Assembly: GCA_964653435.1 (NCBI GenBank)
Contig: CAZZFA010000034.1
Span: forward strand, 1-50,462
Direction of reading: 5' to 3'
Length of the DNA: 50,462 nt
Source: CAZMVY01 sp964653435
Lineage (GTDB): Bacteria; Planctomycetota; Phycisphaerae; UBA1845; PWPN01
A program made the position numbers and the translations under genes. Under the pieces are notes generated by a model that saw nothing but the letters and a program-made list of their open reading frames with translations, was not told the DNA's origin and searched no databases. Shown here in pieces: positions 23,304-31,967 of this stretch. The number at the start of each line of letters is the position of its first letter. Within the stretch, counting starts at the first letter, position 1.

Positions 23304-24740
23304 ATGATGAAAGTCACGCCGGTAGCGGCTCTTATCCTTCTTCTCGGTCCCGCCGTCGTCACGGCCGTCGCCGATCTCGCGGGCGATGCTCCGATACGGC
23401 CGGGTTCGTCCCCTGCCGCCACCCGCCCGGGCGCCGGGAAGTACCTGCTGCTCGAATCCGACCGCATTGAGCGGGCCGACGGGGTGCGTCTGGTGCTCGG
23501 CAAGGTTGCAAAGGACGCGCATAACCCGCTTCTCGTCGAGGACAAGCCGTGGGAGGTTCGGTTCGACAACCTCTACGCCACAGTGATGTTCGACGAAGAG
23601 CGGCGTGTGTATCGCGCCTGGTACAACCCCTTCATCATCGACGACGCCATTTCCTCGACGACGGCGGCGGAGAGAAAGAAGATTCCCTATCGCCCCACGA
23701 AGCGCGAGATGGGCGTGTGCTACGCCGTTTCGCAGGACGGGATCGCGTGGGAGAAGCCCGCCCTGGGCATCGTCGAGTTCAACGGGACCACGGCGAACAA
23801 CCTTGTCATGCGGGATGCACACGGCACCGGCGTGCGGATGGACCCGCTCGATCCCGACGCAGCGCGGCGGTACAAGGCATTCCTGATGGGCGGCGTCGCC
23901 ACCTCGCCGGACGGTCTGCACTGGTCGAAGACCCTGCCGTGCCCGGAGATCAACGCCGCCGGAGACACGCACAACAACTGGATCTGGGATGATGCGCGGG
24001 GCCGCTATGTGGGCATCACCCGCCTGTGGGCGGACCGGCAACGGATCGTCGGTCGCACGGAGAGCGCCGACTTCCGGAAATGGTCCCCGGCCGTCGAGGT
24101 ACTCCGCGGGGACGTGGATCACCAGACCTATGCCCTGGTGGTCTTCCGGTACGCGAATGTGTATCTCGGTCTGCTCATGATTCACCACAGGCGTCCGGAC
24201 ACGGTTGACTGCGAGCTGGCCTGGAGCCGCGATACCATCCGCTGGGAGCGCGTCTGCGCCGGCACGCCGTTGATTCCGCGCGGTCGCGAGGGTGAGTTCG
24301 ACAGCCACTGCCTCTTCGCCGCCGCGGAACCGATCTCGCGAGACGGCGAGATTCGCCTGTACTACGGCGGGAATAACGGCCCGCACTTCGGCTGGCGGGC
24401 CGGGGGACTCGGCCTTGCGCGGCTCCGTCCGGACGGCTTCGCCGGCATGGCGGCGGCGAAGGCCGGCGAGCTCGGCACGATCGTGACGAAGCCCATCCCA
24501 TGCGCGGGCCGGCATTTGCAGGTCACCGCGGATGTCGGCGCGGGAGGCTCGGTCCGCGCGTCGGTGGTTGACGCGGATGGATTCGCCCTCGCCGATGGCG
24601 AGGCGATCGGTACGGACGTCACCGACGGTACGGTGCGGTGGCGCGATGGCCGGGATCTCGGCCCCTGCAAAGGCAAGCCGGTCCGCCTCCGCTTCGAGCT
24701 GCGCGCGGCCACGCTCTACGCATTTCGATTCACGGACTGA
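23304..24740 (+). CDS. secreted five-bladed beta-propeller glycoside hydrolase-like protein
   Basis: A 478-residue protein with a signal peptide (about 1-25, MMKVTPVAALILLLGPAVVTAVA). The body has the repeated blade pattern of GH32/43/62/68/117-like propellers: YRAWYNPF, CYAVSQDGIAWEKP, NNLVMRDAHGTGV, DGLHWSKT, ELAWSRDTIRWERV and EIRLYYGGNNGPHF. No family-defining catalytic triad could be assigned with certainty. A beta-rich C-terminal region follows (about 385-478). ATG at 23304 has GGAGG upstream; ATG at 23307 is equivalent. Polysaccharide processing or binding outside the cytoplasm is inferred. Its 3' end overlaps the convergent M20 gene by 11 bp. Confidence 0.72.
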   Translation: MMKVTPVAALILLLGPAVVTAVADLAGDAPIRPGSSPAATRPGAGKYLLLESDRIERADGVRLVLGKVAKDAHNPLLVEDKPWEVRFDNLYATVMFDEERRVYRAWYNPFIIDDAISSTTAAERKKIPYRPTKREMGVCYAVSQDGIAWEKPALGIVEFNGTTANNLVMRDAHGTGVRMDPLDPDAARRYKAFLMGGVATSPDGLHWSKTLPCPEINAAGDTHNNWIWDDARGRYVGITRLWADRQRIVGRTESADFRKWSPAVEVLRGDVDHQTYALVVFRYANVYLGLLMIHHRRPDTVDCELAWSRDTIRWERVCAGTPLIPRGREGEFDSHCLFAAAEPISRDGEIRLYYGGNNGPHFGWRAGGLGLARLRPDGFAGMAAAKAGELGTIVTKPIPCAGRHLQVTADVGAGGSVRASVVDADGFALADGEAIGTDVTDGTVRWRDGRDLGPCKGKPVRLRFELRAATLYAFRFTD

Positions 24741-25938
24741 CGCAGGCGTACGGGAACGCCGCATAGAATGCCGCGCACATTTCCAGGTGCCGGATGGGCA
24801 CGGAATCCCTCACCGTATGCGCGACTTCTTCCGCCGCCGGACCGAAACCCACGCACGGAATGCCGAACATGCCGGCGATGGCCACCGCGTTCGTCGAGAA
24901 CGTCCAGCGGCCGACCTCCGGCCGCCTGCCGAAAAGCCGCCGGTATGTCTCGACCGCGGCCCGGACCGGCGCCGAGGATTCCGGCACGACCCACGTCGGG
25001 AAGTACTTCTGCGTCTCGTAGACGCGGCCGGTGTAGGCGGGCCGGGCGTAGCGCAACACCTCCACGCGGGCCTCGACGCCCGCCCGGCGAACCGCATCCT
25101 TCACCTGTCGGATGGCGAGCGCCTTCGTCTCGCCCGTCGTCAGCCGCCGGTCAAGATGGATGAACGCCGCATCCGGCACGGCGCACATCGACGGCGTCTT
25201 GCAGTCCACGTACGTGACGGCCACGGTGCCGGGGCCGAGGAACTCGTCCCTCTTCAGCCGCGTGTTGAGCCGCTCGATCTCGTTGATGATCTTCGCGATC
25301 TTGTAGACGGCGTTGTCGCCCCTCTCCGGCATCGAGCCGTGACAGGAGCGGCCCTTCGTCCACACGCCGATCTCCATCCGCCCGCGCTGCCCGCGGAAGA
25401 CGCGGCAGTTCGTCGAGTCGGTGATGACGACGCACTCCGGCCGCAGACCCTCCTCGCGGATCAGGTACTGCCAGCACAGCCCGTCGCAGTCCTCCTCCAT
25501 CACCGTGAACGTCACATAAAGTGAAAACCCGTCCGTCGGCAGCTTCAGGTCCCGAATGATCCGCGCGGCGTACACCATGCTCGGGATCGCTCCTTCCTGA
25601 TCGCCCGCTCCGCGGCCCCAGATCGCGCCCCGCGAGATCCGTGCCCTGTACGGGTCGTGCTTCCACTCACTGCGGTCGCCCACGCCGACCGTGTCCACGT
25701 GCGCATCAATCGCCAGCACCCGCGGTCCGCGTCCGATCCGCCCGATCAGACTGCCGAGGCCGTCCGTGCGGATCTCGTCGAAGGCGCGGAGCCTTCGCAT
25801 CTCTCGCGCGATCCGGTCGATTACACGCCTCTCCTGCCCGCTCTCGCTGGGGATCGCGATCAGGTCGCGGAGAAACCGCACCATCGCCGCCCGATAGTGC
25901 CGGGCGCGTGCCACGATCATGGAAGCTCGCCGATCCAT
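24730..25938 (-). CDS. M20-family metallohydrolase (YgeY-like)
   Basis: A 402-residue M20 peptidase/deacylase. Metal-site motifs are AIDAHVDTVGVGD (about 76), GRGAGDQEGAIPSMVYAA (about 108, bridging Asp in GDQEG) and VMEEDCDGLCWQYL (about 146, Glu pair). Dimerisation-domain marks are RGQRGRMEI and SCHGSMPERGDNAVYK, and the C-terminal His is in AEEVAHTVRDSVP. Several phrases match YgeY, a hydrolase placed near selenium-dependent purine/amino-acid catabolism genes in other bacteria; no such genes are here, so substrate is unknown. ATG at 25938 is chosen; an ATG at 25920 is possible. Confidence 0.85.
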   Translation of the reverse strand: MDRRASMIVARARHYRAAMVRFLRDLIAIPSESGQERRVIDRIAREMRRLRAFDEIRTDGLGSLIGRIGRGPRVLAIDAHVDTVGVGDRSEWKHDPYRARISRGAIWGRGAGDQEGAIPSMVYAARIIRDLKLPTDGFSLYVTFTVMEEDCDGLCWQYLIREEGLRPECVVITDSTNCRVFRGQRGRMEIGVWTKGRSCHGSMPERGDNAVYKIAKIINEIERLNTRLKRDEFLGPGTVAVTYVDCKTPSMCAVPDAAFIHLDRRLTTGETKALAIRQVKDAVRRAGVEARVEVLRYARPAYTGRVYETQKYFPTWVVPESSAPVRAAVETYRRLFGRRPEVGRWTFSTNAVAIAGMFGIPCVGFGPAAEEVAHTVRDSVPIRHLEMCAAFYAAFPYACVSP

Positions 25939-26234
25939 CGCGTTATCCGGTTATCGGGGATCCTTCGGGTCGCGGCAAAACGCCGCCGCGTGCACCCCGC
26001 AACACGCGCAGCCATGCTACGCACGCGGCAGATAACCATCAAGACGCCCACGGAGGCGCGATAATCATGCGATACCTCGCCGCCGACGAGGCATCGGAGA
26101 AATCTTCGGGAGTTTTTTTGCCTTCGGCCGGCGCGTAATGTACGTTTGAGCACGATCGGGAGAGCCGAACGGCTCGAACCCGTATGGCTCGCCGATTTCA
26201 AACTGTTCTCGCCCCAAGGAGAGGAGAGAGAATC

Positions 26235-27023
26235 ATGTGTCGCAAGCCGCTTTTCATTCTCGCGATCGCCGGCTGCCTTTCGGGCAGCAAGCACGGTTAC
26301 GCCGCGCTGATCGAGCACTTCGACAGCTACGCGAGCCAGGCCGCATTTGAGGCAGTCTGGCGGCCGTGGTCCGCCGACGGCAGTTCCATGACCTTCGCCC
26401 AGGGAATCGGTCGTAACGGCGGAGGCGGCGTGCACGGGGTCGCCCCGGTCAACTATCGGAACCGCAACGCGCGGGACCTGGACGACCTGAGCGCCTATCG
26501 GGGCACCGACGCGAGTCCCGTCCGCTTCGAGTTCTGGCTGTACGACGCCGATCCGAAGGCCCCCACGCCGCCCAGCGGGGCGCGGAACTTCAGCGAGCTG
26601 CGGGCCTACGTCGAGAACGGCATCCCGGCGTACGGCACCGGCGGCCTGCAGGGCCTGGTCGCGATGGGGCTCTACAACACGCCGGTCTCGGACGACAACT
26701 TCCACGCACGGGTGTACTACGGCGGGGTGAGCGCGTGGTACAGCCTGAACACGCCGCGGACACCCGGCTGGCACAAGCTCACCTCGCTGATCGGCGAGAC
26801 GACAATCCGCTTCCTGGTCGACGACCAGCTCGATACGATCGTTCCGTTGATCGACAGCACACGGCTCTTCGCGTTCGACGGCGTGGTCCTCGGCTCGGGT
26901 CTCACCTCCGGCGGATACGACGCCACCTTCGACGACGTCGTGGTGCAGAAGACCCCCGAGCCGGTAACGATCCTGCTGCTGGCGATCGGCGGAATCTTCT
27001 TCCGTCGCCTCCGGCGGGCGTAA
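26235..27023 (+). CDS. PEP-CTERM protein, paralogue 1
   Basis: A 262-residue exported protein: signal sequence (MCRKPLFILAIAGCLSGS), a beta-rich domain (about 28-235) opening with HFDSYASQAAFEAVWRPW and closing with LFAFDGVVLGSGLTSGGYD, then the C-terminal sorting signal TPEPVTILLLAIGGIFFRR (PEP, membrane helix, basic end). PEP-CTERM signals are processed by exosortase in species making exopolysaccharide; no exosortase gene is in the window. The fold is probably a LamG/jelly-roll-like sandwich (inference). ATG at 26235 follows AGGAGAGGAGAG; an upstream in-frame ATG at 26184 lacks a signal. Confidence 0.85.
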   Translation: MCRKPLFILAIAGCLSGSKHGYAALIEHFDSYASQAAFEAVWRPWSADGSSMTFAQGIGRNGGGGVHGVAPVNYRNRNARDLDDLSAYRGTDASPVRFEFWLYDADPKAPTPPSGARNFSELRAYVENGIPAYGTGGLQGLVAMGLYNTPVSDDNFHARVYYGGVSAWYSLNTPRTPGWHKLTSLIGETTIRFLVDDQLDTIVPLIDSTRLFAFDGVVLGSGLTSGGYDATFDDVVVQKTPEPVTILLLAIGGIFFRRLRRA

Positions 27024-27174
27024 GCAGGCCTCAAGTATTCCTGTCGTCGTACGATCGCGTTTTTTCTTTCGCAATGGTGAGTCGGAACATTGTAATGTGA
27101 AATCTGTGGCAAGGCCCTGTCCGGCTGCGGCCGACCGATGAGGAAGACCTTGCCGATCGGAGGAGAAAGAAGCC

Positions 27175-27969
27175 ATGTCGTGCAGAGTGATGATCCTGTT
27201 CGCAATCGCGGGTATCCTGACCAGTGCGTCCGCCGCTTCGGCGACGCTGATCGAGAACTTCGACAGTTACGCCGATCAGAGCGCATTTCAGACGGCCTGG
27301 CCGTCCTGGATCGCCGACGGTACGTCCATGACGCTGTCGCGCAGCCTCGGCTACAGCGGCAGCCAGTCGGTCTCGGGCGTGGCCCTTGCCAACTACAAGT
27401 ACCGGAACTGGCGGAATCTTGATGACTTCACGGCCTATGCGGGCACGGACGACAGCCCCGTGCGGTTCCAGGTCAGCCTGTATGACGCGAACCCCCTGCA
27501 AACCGGCGCCGGCAATGCCCGCAACTTCGTGGAGCTTCGCGCCTATGGCACAGGCCCGGCCGGCGACGGGATGCCCGCGCTCTCCAGTACGACGGGCTAC
27601 AGCCTGCAATCGGTGATCGCGCTGGGGCTCTATAACTCGCCGAACGGCAACACCTACAACTTCCGTGTGTACGGCGGCGGCTCGAACGCCTGGTACAGCA
27701 CGCAGGTGAAGCGGACGGCCGGCTGGCACACGATGACGGCGATGATCGGCAGCACATCGCTGCAGATCTATGTGGATGACGTGCTGACGAACACGATTGC
27801 CCTCTGCACCCCCATCCCGGCGTTCGACGGCGTGGTCCTCGGCTCGGGCCTGACCTCCAACGGGTACGACGTCGCGTTTGACGACCTGATGGTCGCCAAA
27901 ACGCCGGAGCCTGCGACGCTCCTGGTGCTCGCCGCGGGGGCAGTGTTCCTGCGTCGTCGGCGGGCCTGA
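27175..27969 (+). CDS. PEP-CTERM protein, paralogue 2
   Basis: A 264-residue paralogue of the preceding gene, 151 bp downstream in the same orientation: signal peptide (about 1-23), NFDSYADQSAFQTAWPSW, a segment with LYNSPNGNTYNFRVYGGG, then FDGVVLGSGLTSNGYDVAFDD and the sorting end TPEPATLLVLAAGAVFLRRRRA. The start has GGAGGAG ten bases upstream. It is closer in sequence to paralogue 1 than to paralogue 3, consistent with a local tandem duplication. The role is unknown; surface attachment after exosortase processing is inferred. Confidence 0.87.
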   Translation: MSCRVMILFAIAGILTSASAASATLIENFDSYADQSAFQTAWPSWIADGTSMTLSRSLGYSGSQSVSGVALANYKYRNWRNLDDFTAYAGTDDSPVRFQVSLYDANPLQTGAGNARNFVELRAYGTGPAGDGMPALSSTTGYSLQSVIALGLYNSPNGNTYNFRVYGGGSNAWYSTQVKRTAGWHTMTAMIGSTSLQIYVDDVLTNTIALCTPIPAFDGVVLGSGLTSNGYDVAFDDLMVAKTPEPATLLVLAAGAVFLRRRRA

Positions 27970-28010
27970 AAGCGAAGAAGAAACCGACAAACGGCGGGAG
28001 GGGCGCGGGC

Positions 28011-28032
28011 GGTCGCGTATGTGAACGCGACC
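28011..28032. terminator. hairpin between convergent genes
   Basis: GGTCGCGT (28011-28018), loop ATGTGA, ACGCGACC (28025-28032), an 8-bp perfect stem in the 64-bp gap between convergent genes. It has no T-tract, so it may act as a Rho-independent-like or RNA-stabilising hairpin only. Confidence 0.4.
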
Positions 28033-28033
28033 C

Positions 28034-29137
28034 TCAGGGCCCCTCTCGCCTTTTCGCGTATTCGTCCCCGCGCCGGCCGGCAAGGTACTCCCCGTTTACG
28101 CAGTTCCGCGGCCGGCCCCCCTCCAGCACGCGCCGGACCTCCAGGGCCGCCTTGCTGCGCATCTCCACCAGACCCTGCTCGGAATAGAAAGCGCTGTGCG
28201 GCGTGATGACCAGATTCGCCGGCGAGTCCGTATCCGCCCGCCAGAGGGCCACCAGTCGGTCGTCCGGGGGCGGCGGCTCATGCGGCAGTACATCGATGCC
28301 CGCCCCGGCGATCCCGCCCTCCGTCAGGGCCGCCGCCAACGCATCCGTATCCACGACCGCCCCACGCGACGTGTTGATGAGGATCGCCGTCTTCTTCATC
28401 CGGGCGATCTGTTCCCGGCCGATCATCCGCCGGGTCTCCTCCGTCAGGGGCACATGGAGCGAAACCACGTCGCTTTCGGCCAGCAGCTCATCCAACCCCG
28501 CCATCCGCACGCCGAGGGCCTTGTCGCGGCCGTCGGGGATGTACGGATCGCACGCGATCACGTTCATCCGCATCGCCTTGGCCCGCAGGGCCGTGGCCGT
28601 GCCGATCCGCCCGAGGCCCACGATCCCCAACGTCGCGCCCGCCAGCCGGAACACCGGCGCGACGGTCAGATACCCCCACGACGCCGCCGGGCGCCGGGCG
28701 TCCTGCCCGCCCGAAAGCGACGAGGATGCCCGCGCCCCGAAATCCGGCCCTTGCGCCGCCCGGAGCCGACGATCCACATAGACGATCTTGCGGGCGCAGG
28801 CGATCATCAGGCCGATCGCGTGATCAGCGACTTCGTCCACGCCGTAATCAGGCACGTTGCACACATAGATGCCGAGCCGGCCCGCTGCGGCAAGGTCAAC
28901 GTTATCGAAGCCGACGCCGCAACGAACGAGAACGCGGCATCGCTTGAGCCGCTCGAGTGAGGCACCGGATATCGTGATCTCATGGAAGACGATCAGGCCG
29001 TCGGCCGCCTCGAACCGCTCGTCCAGGTCGGCTTCCGACCGCGCCCCGAGGCACTCCACCGTTGCGACGCCGCGAAGGGCTTGCTGTTCGATCTCGGCCG
29101 GCGGCGACAGGTAGTTCGTGATGGCTACGCGAAACAT
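28034..29137 (-). CDS. D-isomer-specific 2-hydroxyacid dehydrogenase (CtBP-like)
   Basis: A 367-residue NAD-dependent dehydrogenase. The Rossmann motif is GIVGLGRIGTA (about 176); catalytic Arg is in INTSRGAVVD (about 257), Glu in GIDVLPHEPP (about 285) and His in TPHSAFYS (about 314). These reduce 2-keto acids; the closest flavour is the C-terminal-binding-protein group, substrate unknown. Between VDRRLRAA and VFRLAGATLG there are about 25 extra residues (near 128-153, GARASSSLSGGQDARR) that relatives lack, encoded by DNA resembling a dispersed GGCGGGCAGGACGCCCG-like repeat. ATG at 29137 begins the family-like MFRVAIT. Confidence 0.85.
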   Translation of the reverse strand: MFRVAITNYLSPPAEIEQQALRGVATVECLGARSEADLDERFEAADGLIVFHEITISGASLERLKRCRVLVRCGVGFDNVDLAAAGRLGIYVCNVPDYGVDEVADHAIGLMIACARKIVYVDRRLRAAQGPDFGARASSSLSGGQDARRPAASWGYLTVAPVFRLAGATLGIVGLGRIGTATALRAKAMRMNVIACDPYIPDGRDKALGVRMAGLDELLAESDVVSLHVPLTEETRRMIGREQIARMKKTAILINTSRGAVVDTDALAAALTEGGIAGAGIDVLPHEPPPPDDRLVALWRADTDSPANLVITPHSAFYSEQGLVEMRSKAALEVRRVLEGGRPRNCVNGEYLAGRRGDEYAKRREGP

Positions 29138-29621
29138 GGCCGCATGGTACGCAGCGCCGCACGCGCGGGCAACAATGCAATGCGGCGAGCCGAAGTGGCG
29201 AAGCGGCTGCGCGGGGCCGACCGTGCTCATCGCCGTCGGCGGGCACGATCAAGCCCCTGCGAGGATGTCAGCGGCGCGGGAGTGCCGGACGGTTCAAGCT
29301 CACACAAGGAAGCGTTTTTTGCCGATAGAGGTAGCGCCTGTTTGCTGAGAGCGAGCGAGCATAGGCCGATTCGCGCTCGTAACGTCTTGATTATCAGCGA
29401 TTTATGACATTCAACCGGATGCCGCTTGCTCGGCGAAGATTCTGCAAGATTCCTGGCGATTGGGTCTTGAAATCGAGTTTATATAATGATAGACTCATGG
29501 GTGTAAGGGTGCGGGAGGCGGAAGGGGGAGCAGCGCAATTCGTTACGTGGGTGGCCGGCGCCCATGCGCAATGCCGGCGTGTGGTACAACCTGTCGCTTC
29601 CTTTGTAAGGAAGAGCGAGCC
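29138..29621. other. intergenic region with promoter-like sequence
   Basis: It separates the dehydrogenase from a divergent pseudopilin gene. It is AT-richer than its surroundings at 29295-29500 and holds a TATAAT at 29482-29487. No gene, RNA or paired repeat was recognised. Confidence 0.5.
29460..29487 (+). promoter_or_regulatory. candidate promoter of the pseudopilin at 29622
   Basis: TATAAT at 29482-29487 with TTGGGT at 29460-29465, 16 bases apart. TTGAAA at 29466 is only nine or ten bases away and cannot serve as -35. The -10 is perfect; the -35 is weak. Confidence 0.4.
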
Positions 29622-30653
29622 ATGACTCGAAGCAACCTGTCGAACGGTGCGGCGCATCGGCGCGTGTGTCTCTGCAGGATGGCGGCCTTCACGCTCATCG
29701 AGCTGCTGGTCGTCGTGGCAATCATCGCCCTGCTGGTAGCTATTCTGTTGCCCTCGCTGGCCAGCGCCCGCGAGAGCGCCCGCGCGTCGATCTGCCTCTC
29801 GAACGTGAAGCAACTCGGCAGTGCCGTCAGCATGTACACCGTGGACAACAGGCTCTATCTCCCCGGGCCCGTCCACGCGCCGATCTATCACAAGACCAGC
29901 GAGCTTTACGAGGCGGAGCGGGCGACGGGAACCCCCCCCACATCGCTCTACTACTCAGCGAACCTGCCCTCGTTTCTTGAGAAGTATCTTGCTGACTTCT
30001 CGAAGCGCGCCAAGCTCGTAGATAAGGTCGCAACCTGCCCGACGGCCGACCGTATTCCGGTGGTCAAGTCTGATGTCCCTGGGCTTCCGCTCACCTACCG
30101 GCTCCCCTCGGGCCACTATGTCGCCAACACCGGCGGCAAGGCCAACACGGCGCGGAACGCCAAAGACAAGAAGGACATGCATCCGTATTTCAGGACGACC
30201 CCGCGAGACTACTTCGGTTGGACCAATGTGCCGTGTCCAGCGAACTGGGCCGATCCCATCGCGCATCCCGAGAACGCCAAAGACCGCGAACTTGACATTC
30301 CGCAGCCCCCCCCGCAGCGGCCCCCGGTGCCCATCGAACGGGTCAAGAGGCAGTCGGATGAGTGGATGATCGCGGATCTGTGGATATTCTACGGCTCTTG
30401 TGCCAGCGGCGTGTTCCAGACGGGAACTTGGCAGGTAGAAAAAGATGGCACCGCCACGACGTCAATCTATTACAACGGCTACAAGGTGCCGACGTACCCG
30501 TACCACAACACGACGAAGAGCTACTCGCCGTCAGAGGGCAGCGCGCCGTTCGACAGCCCGCGATTGACCGGCGGCAGGACGAACACCGTCTTCTTCGACG
30601 GTCACGGTGCCGCCGTCCGGATCTGGAAGGGCACGGTGAACCCGAAGTTCTAG
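29622..30653 (+). CDS. prepilin-type protein with FFDGHG C-terminal motif
   Basis: A 343-residue pseudopilin-like protein. A leader of about 22 residues (MTRSNLSNGAAHRRVCLCRMAA) precedes FTLIELLVVVAIIALLVAIL, longer than the five to eight residues of the other two in the window. A globular domain follows, with Cys-containing CPTADR and a Pro-rich stretch DIPQPPPQRPPVP, and the C-terminal TNTVFFDGHGAAVRI, a clear DGH-type motif. ATG at 29622 is supported by GGAAGAG upstream; an ATG 19 codons later (MAAFTLIE) would give a short leader but has a poor site. It is presumably exported and methylated by prepilin peptidase. Confidence 0.8.
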   Translation: MTRSNLSNGAAHRRVCLCRMAAFTLIELLVVVAIIALLVAILLPSLASARESARASICLSNVKQLGSAVSMYTVDNRLYLPGPVHAPIYHKTSELYEAERATGTPPTSLYYSANLPSFLEKYLADFSKRAKLVDKVATCPTADRIPVVKSDVPGLPLTYRLPSGHYVANTGGKANTARNAKDKKDMHPYFRTTPRDYFGWTNVPCPANWADPIAHPENAKDRELDIPQPPPQRPPVPIERVKRQSDEWMIADLWIFYGSCASGVFQTGTWQVEKDGTATTSIYYNGYKVPTYPYHNTTKSYSPSEGSAPFDSPRLTGGRTNTVFFDGHGAAVRIWKGTVNPKF

Positions 30654-30726
30654 GCGGGATGGTCCGATAGCCGGGTTACTGTGCGGACTTGGTTCGTCAG
30701 GAGACGGAAAAGCGTCCGTCGGGTTC

Positions 30727-30755
30727 TTGACAAGTCCGACTGGAACGGGTAGAGT
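30727..30755 (+). promoter_or_regulatory. sigma70-type promoter of PEP-CTERM gene 3
   Basis: TTGACA (30727-30732), 17-base spacer, TAGAGT (30750-30755). The predicted start near 30762 gives an 85-nt leader before the ATG at 30847. Confidence 0.55.
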
Positions 30756-30846
30756 GAATTAGGAGTATAGGAGGCGGGAAGGTCTCGCCCTGAAAAGCAG
30801 TTGGGTTCCTATTTCTTGTACGCGCAGTGTCGCGAGGAGGAAAAGT

Positions 30847-31692
30847 ATGCGAAATGTATCGTATTTGTTGGGCTTGGTTGCCCTGCTTGCGTGCGCCAGC
30901 GGGGCGTCGGCGGCTGCGAACTCCTGGGGAGACAATTTCGACAGCTATGCCGACCAGGCCGCGTTCCAGGCCGCGTGGCCCACATGGTCCACGAACGGGA
31001 CGAGCATGCAGCTCATCCAGGGGTTTGGCCAGAGTGACAGCCAGTGCATTTCCGGTGTCGCGCCCGCCAACAACCAGGGCTGGAACTACCACAACCTGAA
31101 CAGCTTCACCGACTATAAGCCGGCGCCCGGAGCGGTCGTGTCGTGGCAGGTCAGCTTCTACGACACTGATCCCACGCTGCCATTGTCACCGAACCCGGGG
31201 CGCAACTTTTTCCACATGCGGGCCTACGGGGATGCGAACGGTCCGGGAATGCCCGTTAACTACACCGACCCGGCGCCGGCCAAGGGCCTGCAGGGGCTCG
31301 TAGCATTGGGCCTCTACGAGAGCGCGAGCACGCAGTACGGCGGAGGCCCCGGGGGCCGCGGCCATTACGCCTACCGGCTCTACTACGGCGGCTTGAACTC
31401 TTGGTATGCCACCGCCGCGCTGCGTACGCAAGGTTGGCACACCATGCGGATGGACCTGGACGCGGATGCCATGCAGGCCAGGATCTGGGTGGACGGCGTC
31501 TTGGATGCCACGGTCCCCCTGACCGATTCCGCCAAGCTCTATGCCTTTGACGGCATCGTCGCGGGTTCGGGCTTGACCTCGGCCGGCTACGACGTCGCGT
31601 TTGATGACGTCGCGGTCAGCGTTACGCCAGAGCCGGCGACGCTGCTCATGCTTGCGGCCGGCGGGCTCCTGCTCCGTCGTCGGAGGGCGTGA
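30847..31692 (+). CDS. PEP-CTERM protein, paralogue 3
   Basis: A 281-residue relative of the proteins at 26235 and 27175, with a signal peptide (about 1-22, LLGLVALLACASGASAA), DNFDSYADQAAFQAAWPTW, a middle with RLYYGGLNSWYATAALR, LYAFDGIVAGSGLTSAGYD and the sorting end TPEPATLLMLAAGGLLLRR. It has its own promoter and a terminator after it, so it is a single transcription unit. Its function is unknown; the conserved opening and closing motifs define one family across all three. Confidence 0.87.
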   Translation: MRNVSYLLGLVALLACASGASAAANSWGDNFDSYADQAAFQAAWPTWSTNGTSMQLIQGFGQSDSQCISGVAPANNQGWNYHNLNSFTDYKPAPGAVVSWQVSFYDTDPTLPLSPNPGRNFFHMRAYGDANGPGMPVNYTDPAPAKGLQGLVALGLYESASTQYGGGPGGRGHYAYRLYYGGLNSWYATAALRTQGWHTMRMDLDADAMQARIWVDGVLDATVPLTDSAKLYAFDGIVAGSGLTSAGYDVAFDDVAVSVTPEPATLLMLAAGGLLLRRRRA

Positions 31693-31798
31693 GGAGGCCA
31701 CGAGGATCTGGTCGTGTGTACTGGCCCGCATCGCCTTGGTTTTATCGGGCGGGGTCGGTTTGACCTGCGGGCCGCGCGTATCGTACGGTGAGATGAAC

Positions 31799-31842
31799 GT
31801 GCGGGCGGGCCGTATCAGCAGCCCGTCCGCACGATCCTTTTT
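31799..31842 (+). terminator. intrinsic terminator
   Basis: GTGCGGGCGGGC (31799-31810), loop CGTATCAGCA, GCCCGTCCGCAC (31821-31832; one G-T pair), then GATCC and five T. It follows PEP-CTERM gene 3 and insulates the giant gene at 31968. Confidence 0.8.
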
Positions 31843-31967
31843 CGGTCCGATCGTCGTCGACGGGACGCGTCCGCGCACGCGGATGCGGAGGCGATCTCCG
31901 GTCGTCCGGATGGTTCCCGGCCCGGCACGTCGCCAGAGGATCACATGCACAGGGGAGGTCATGGACC

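Noticed and set aside
29466..29487. TTGAAA with TATAAT as a promoter pair
   Set aside because: Spacing is only ten bases; TTGGGT at 29460 with 16 bases is the more reasonable -35.
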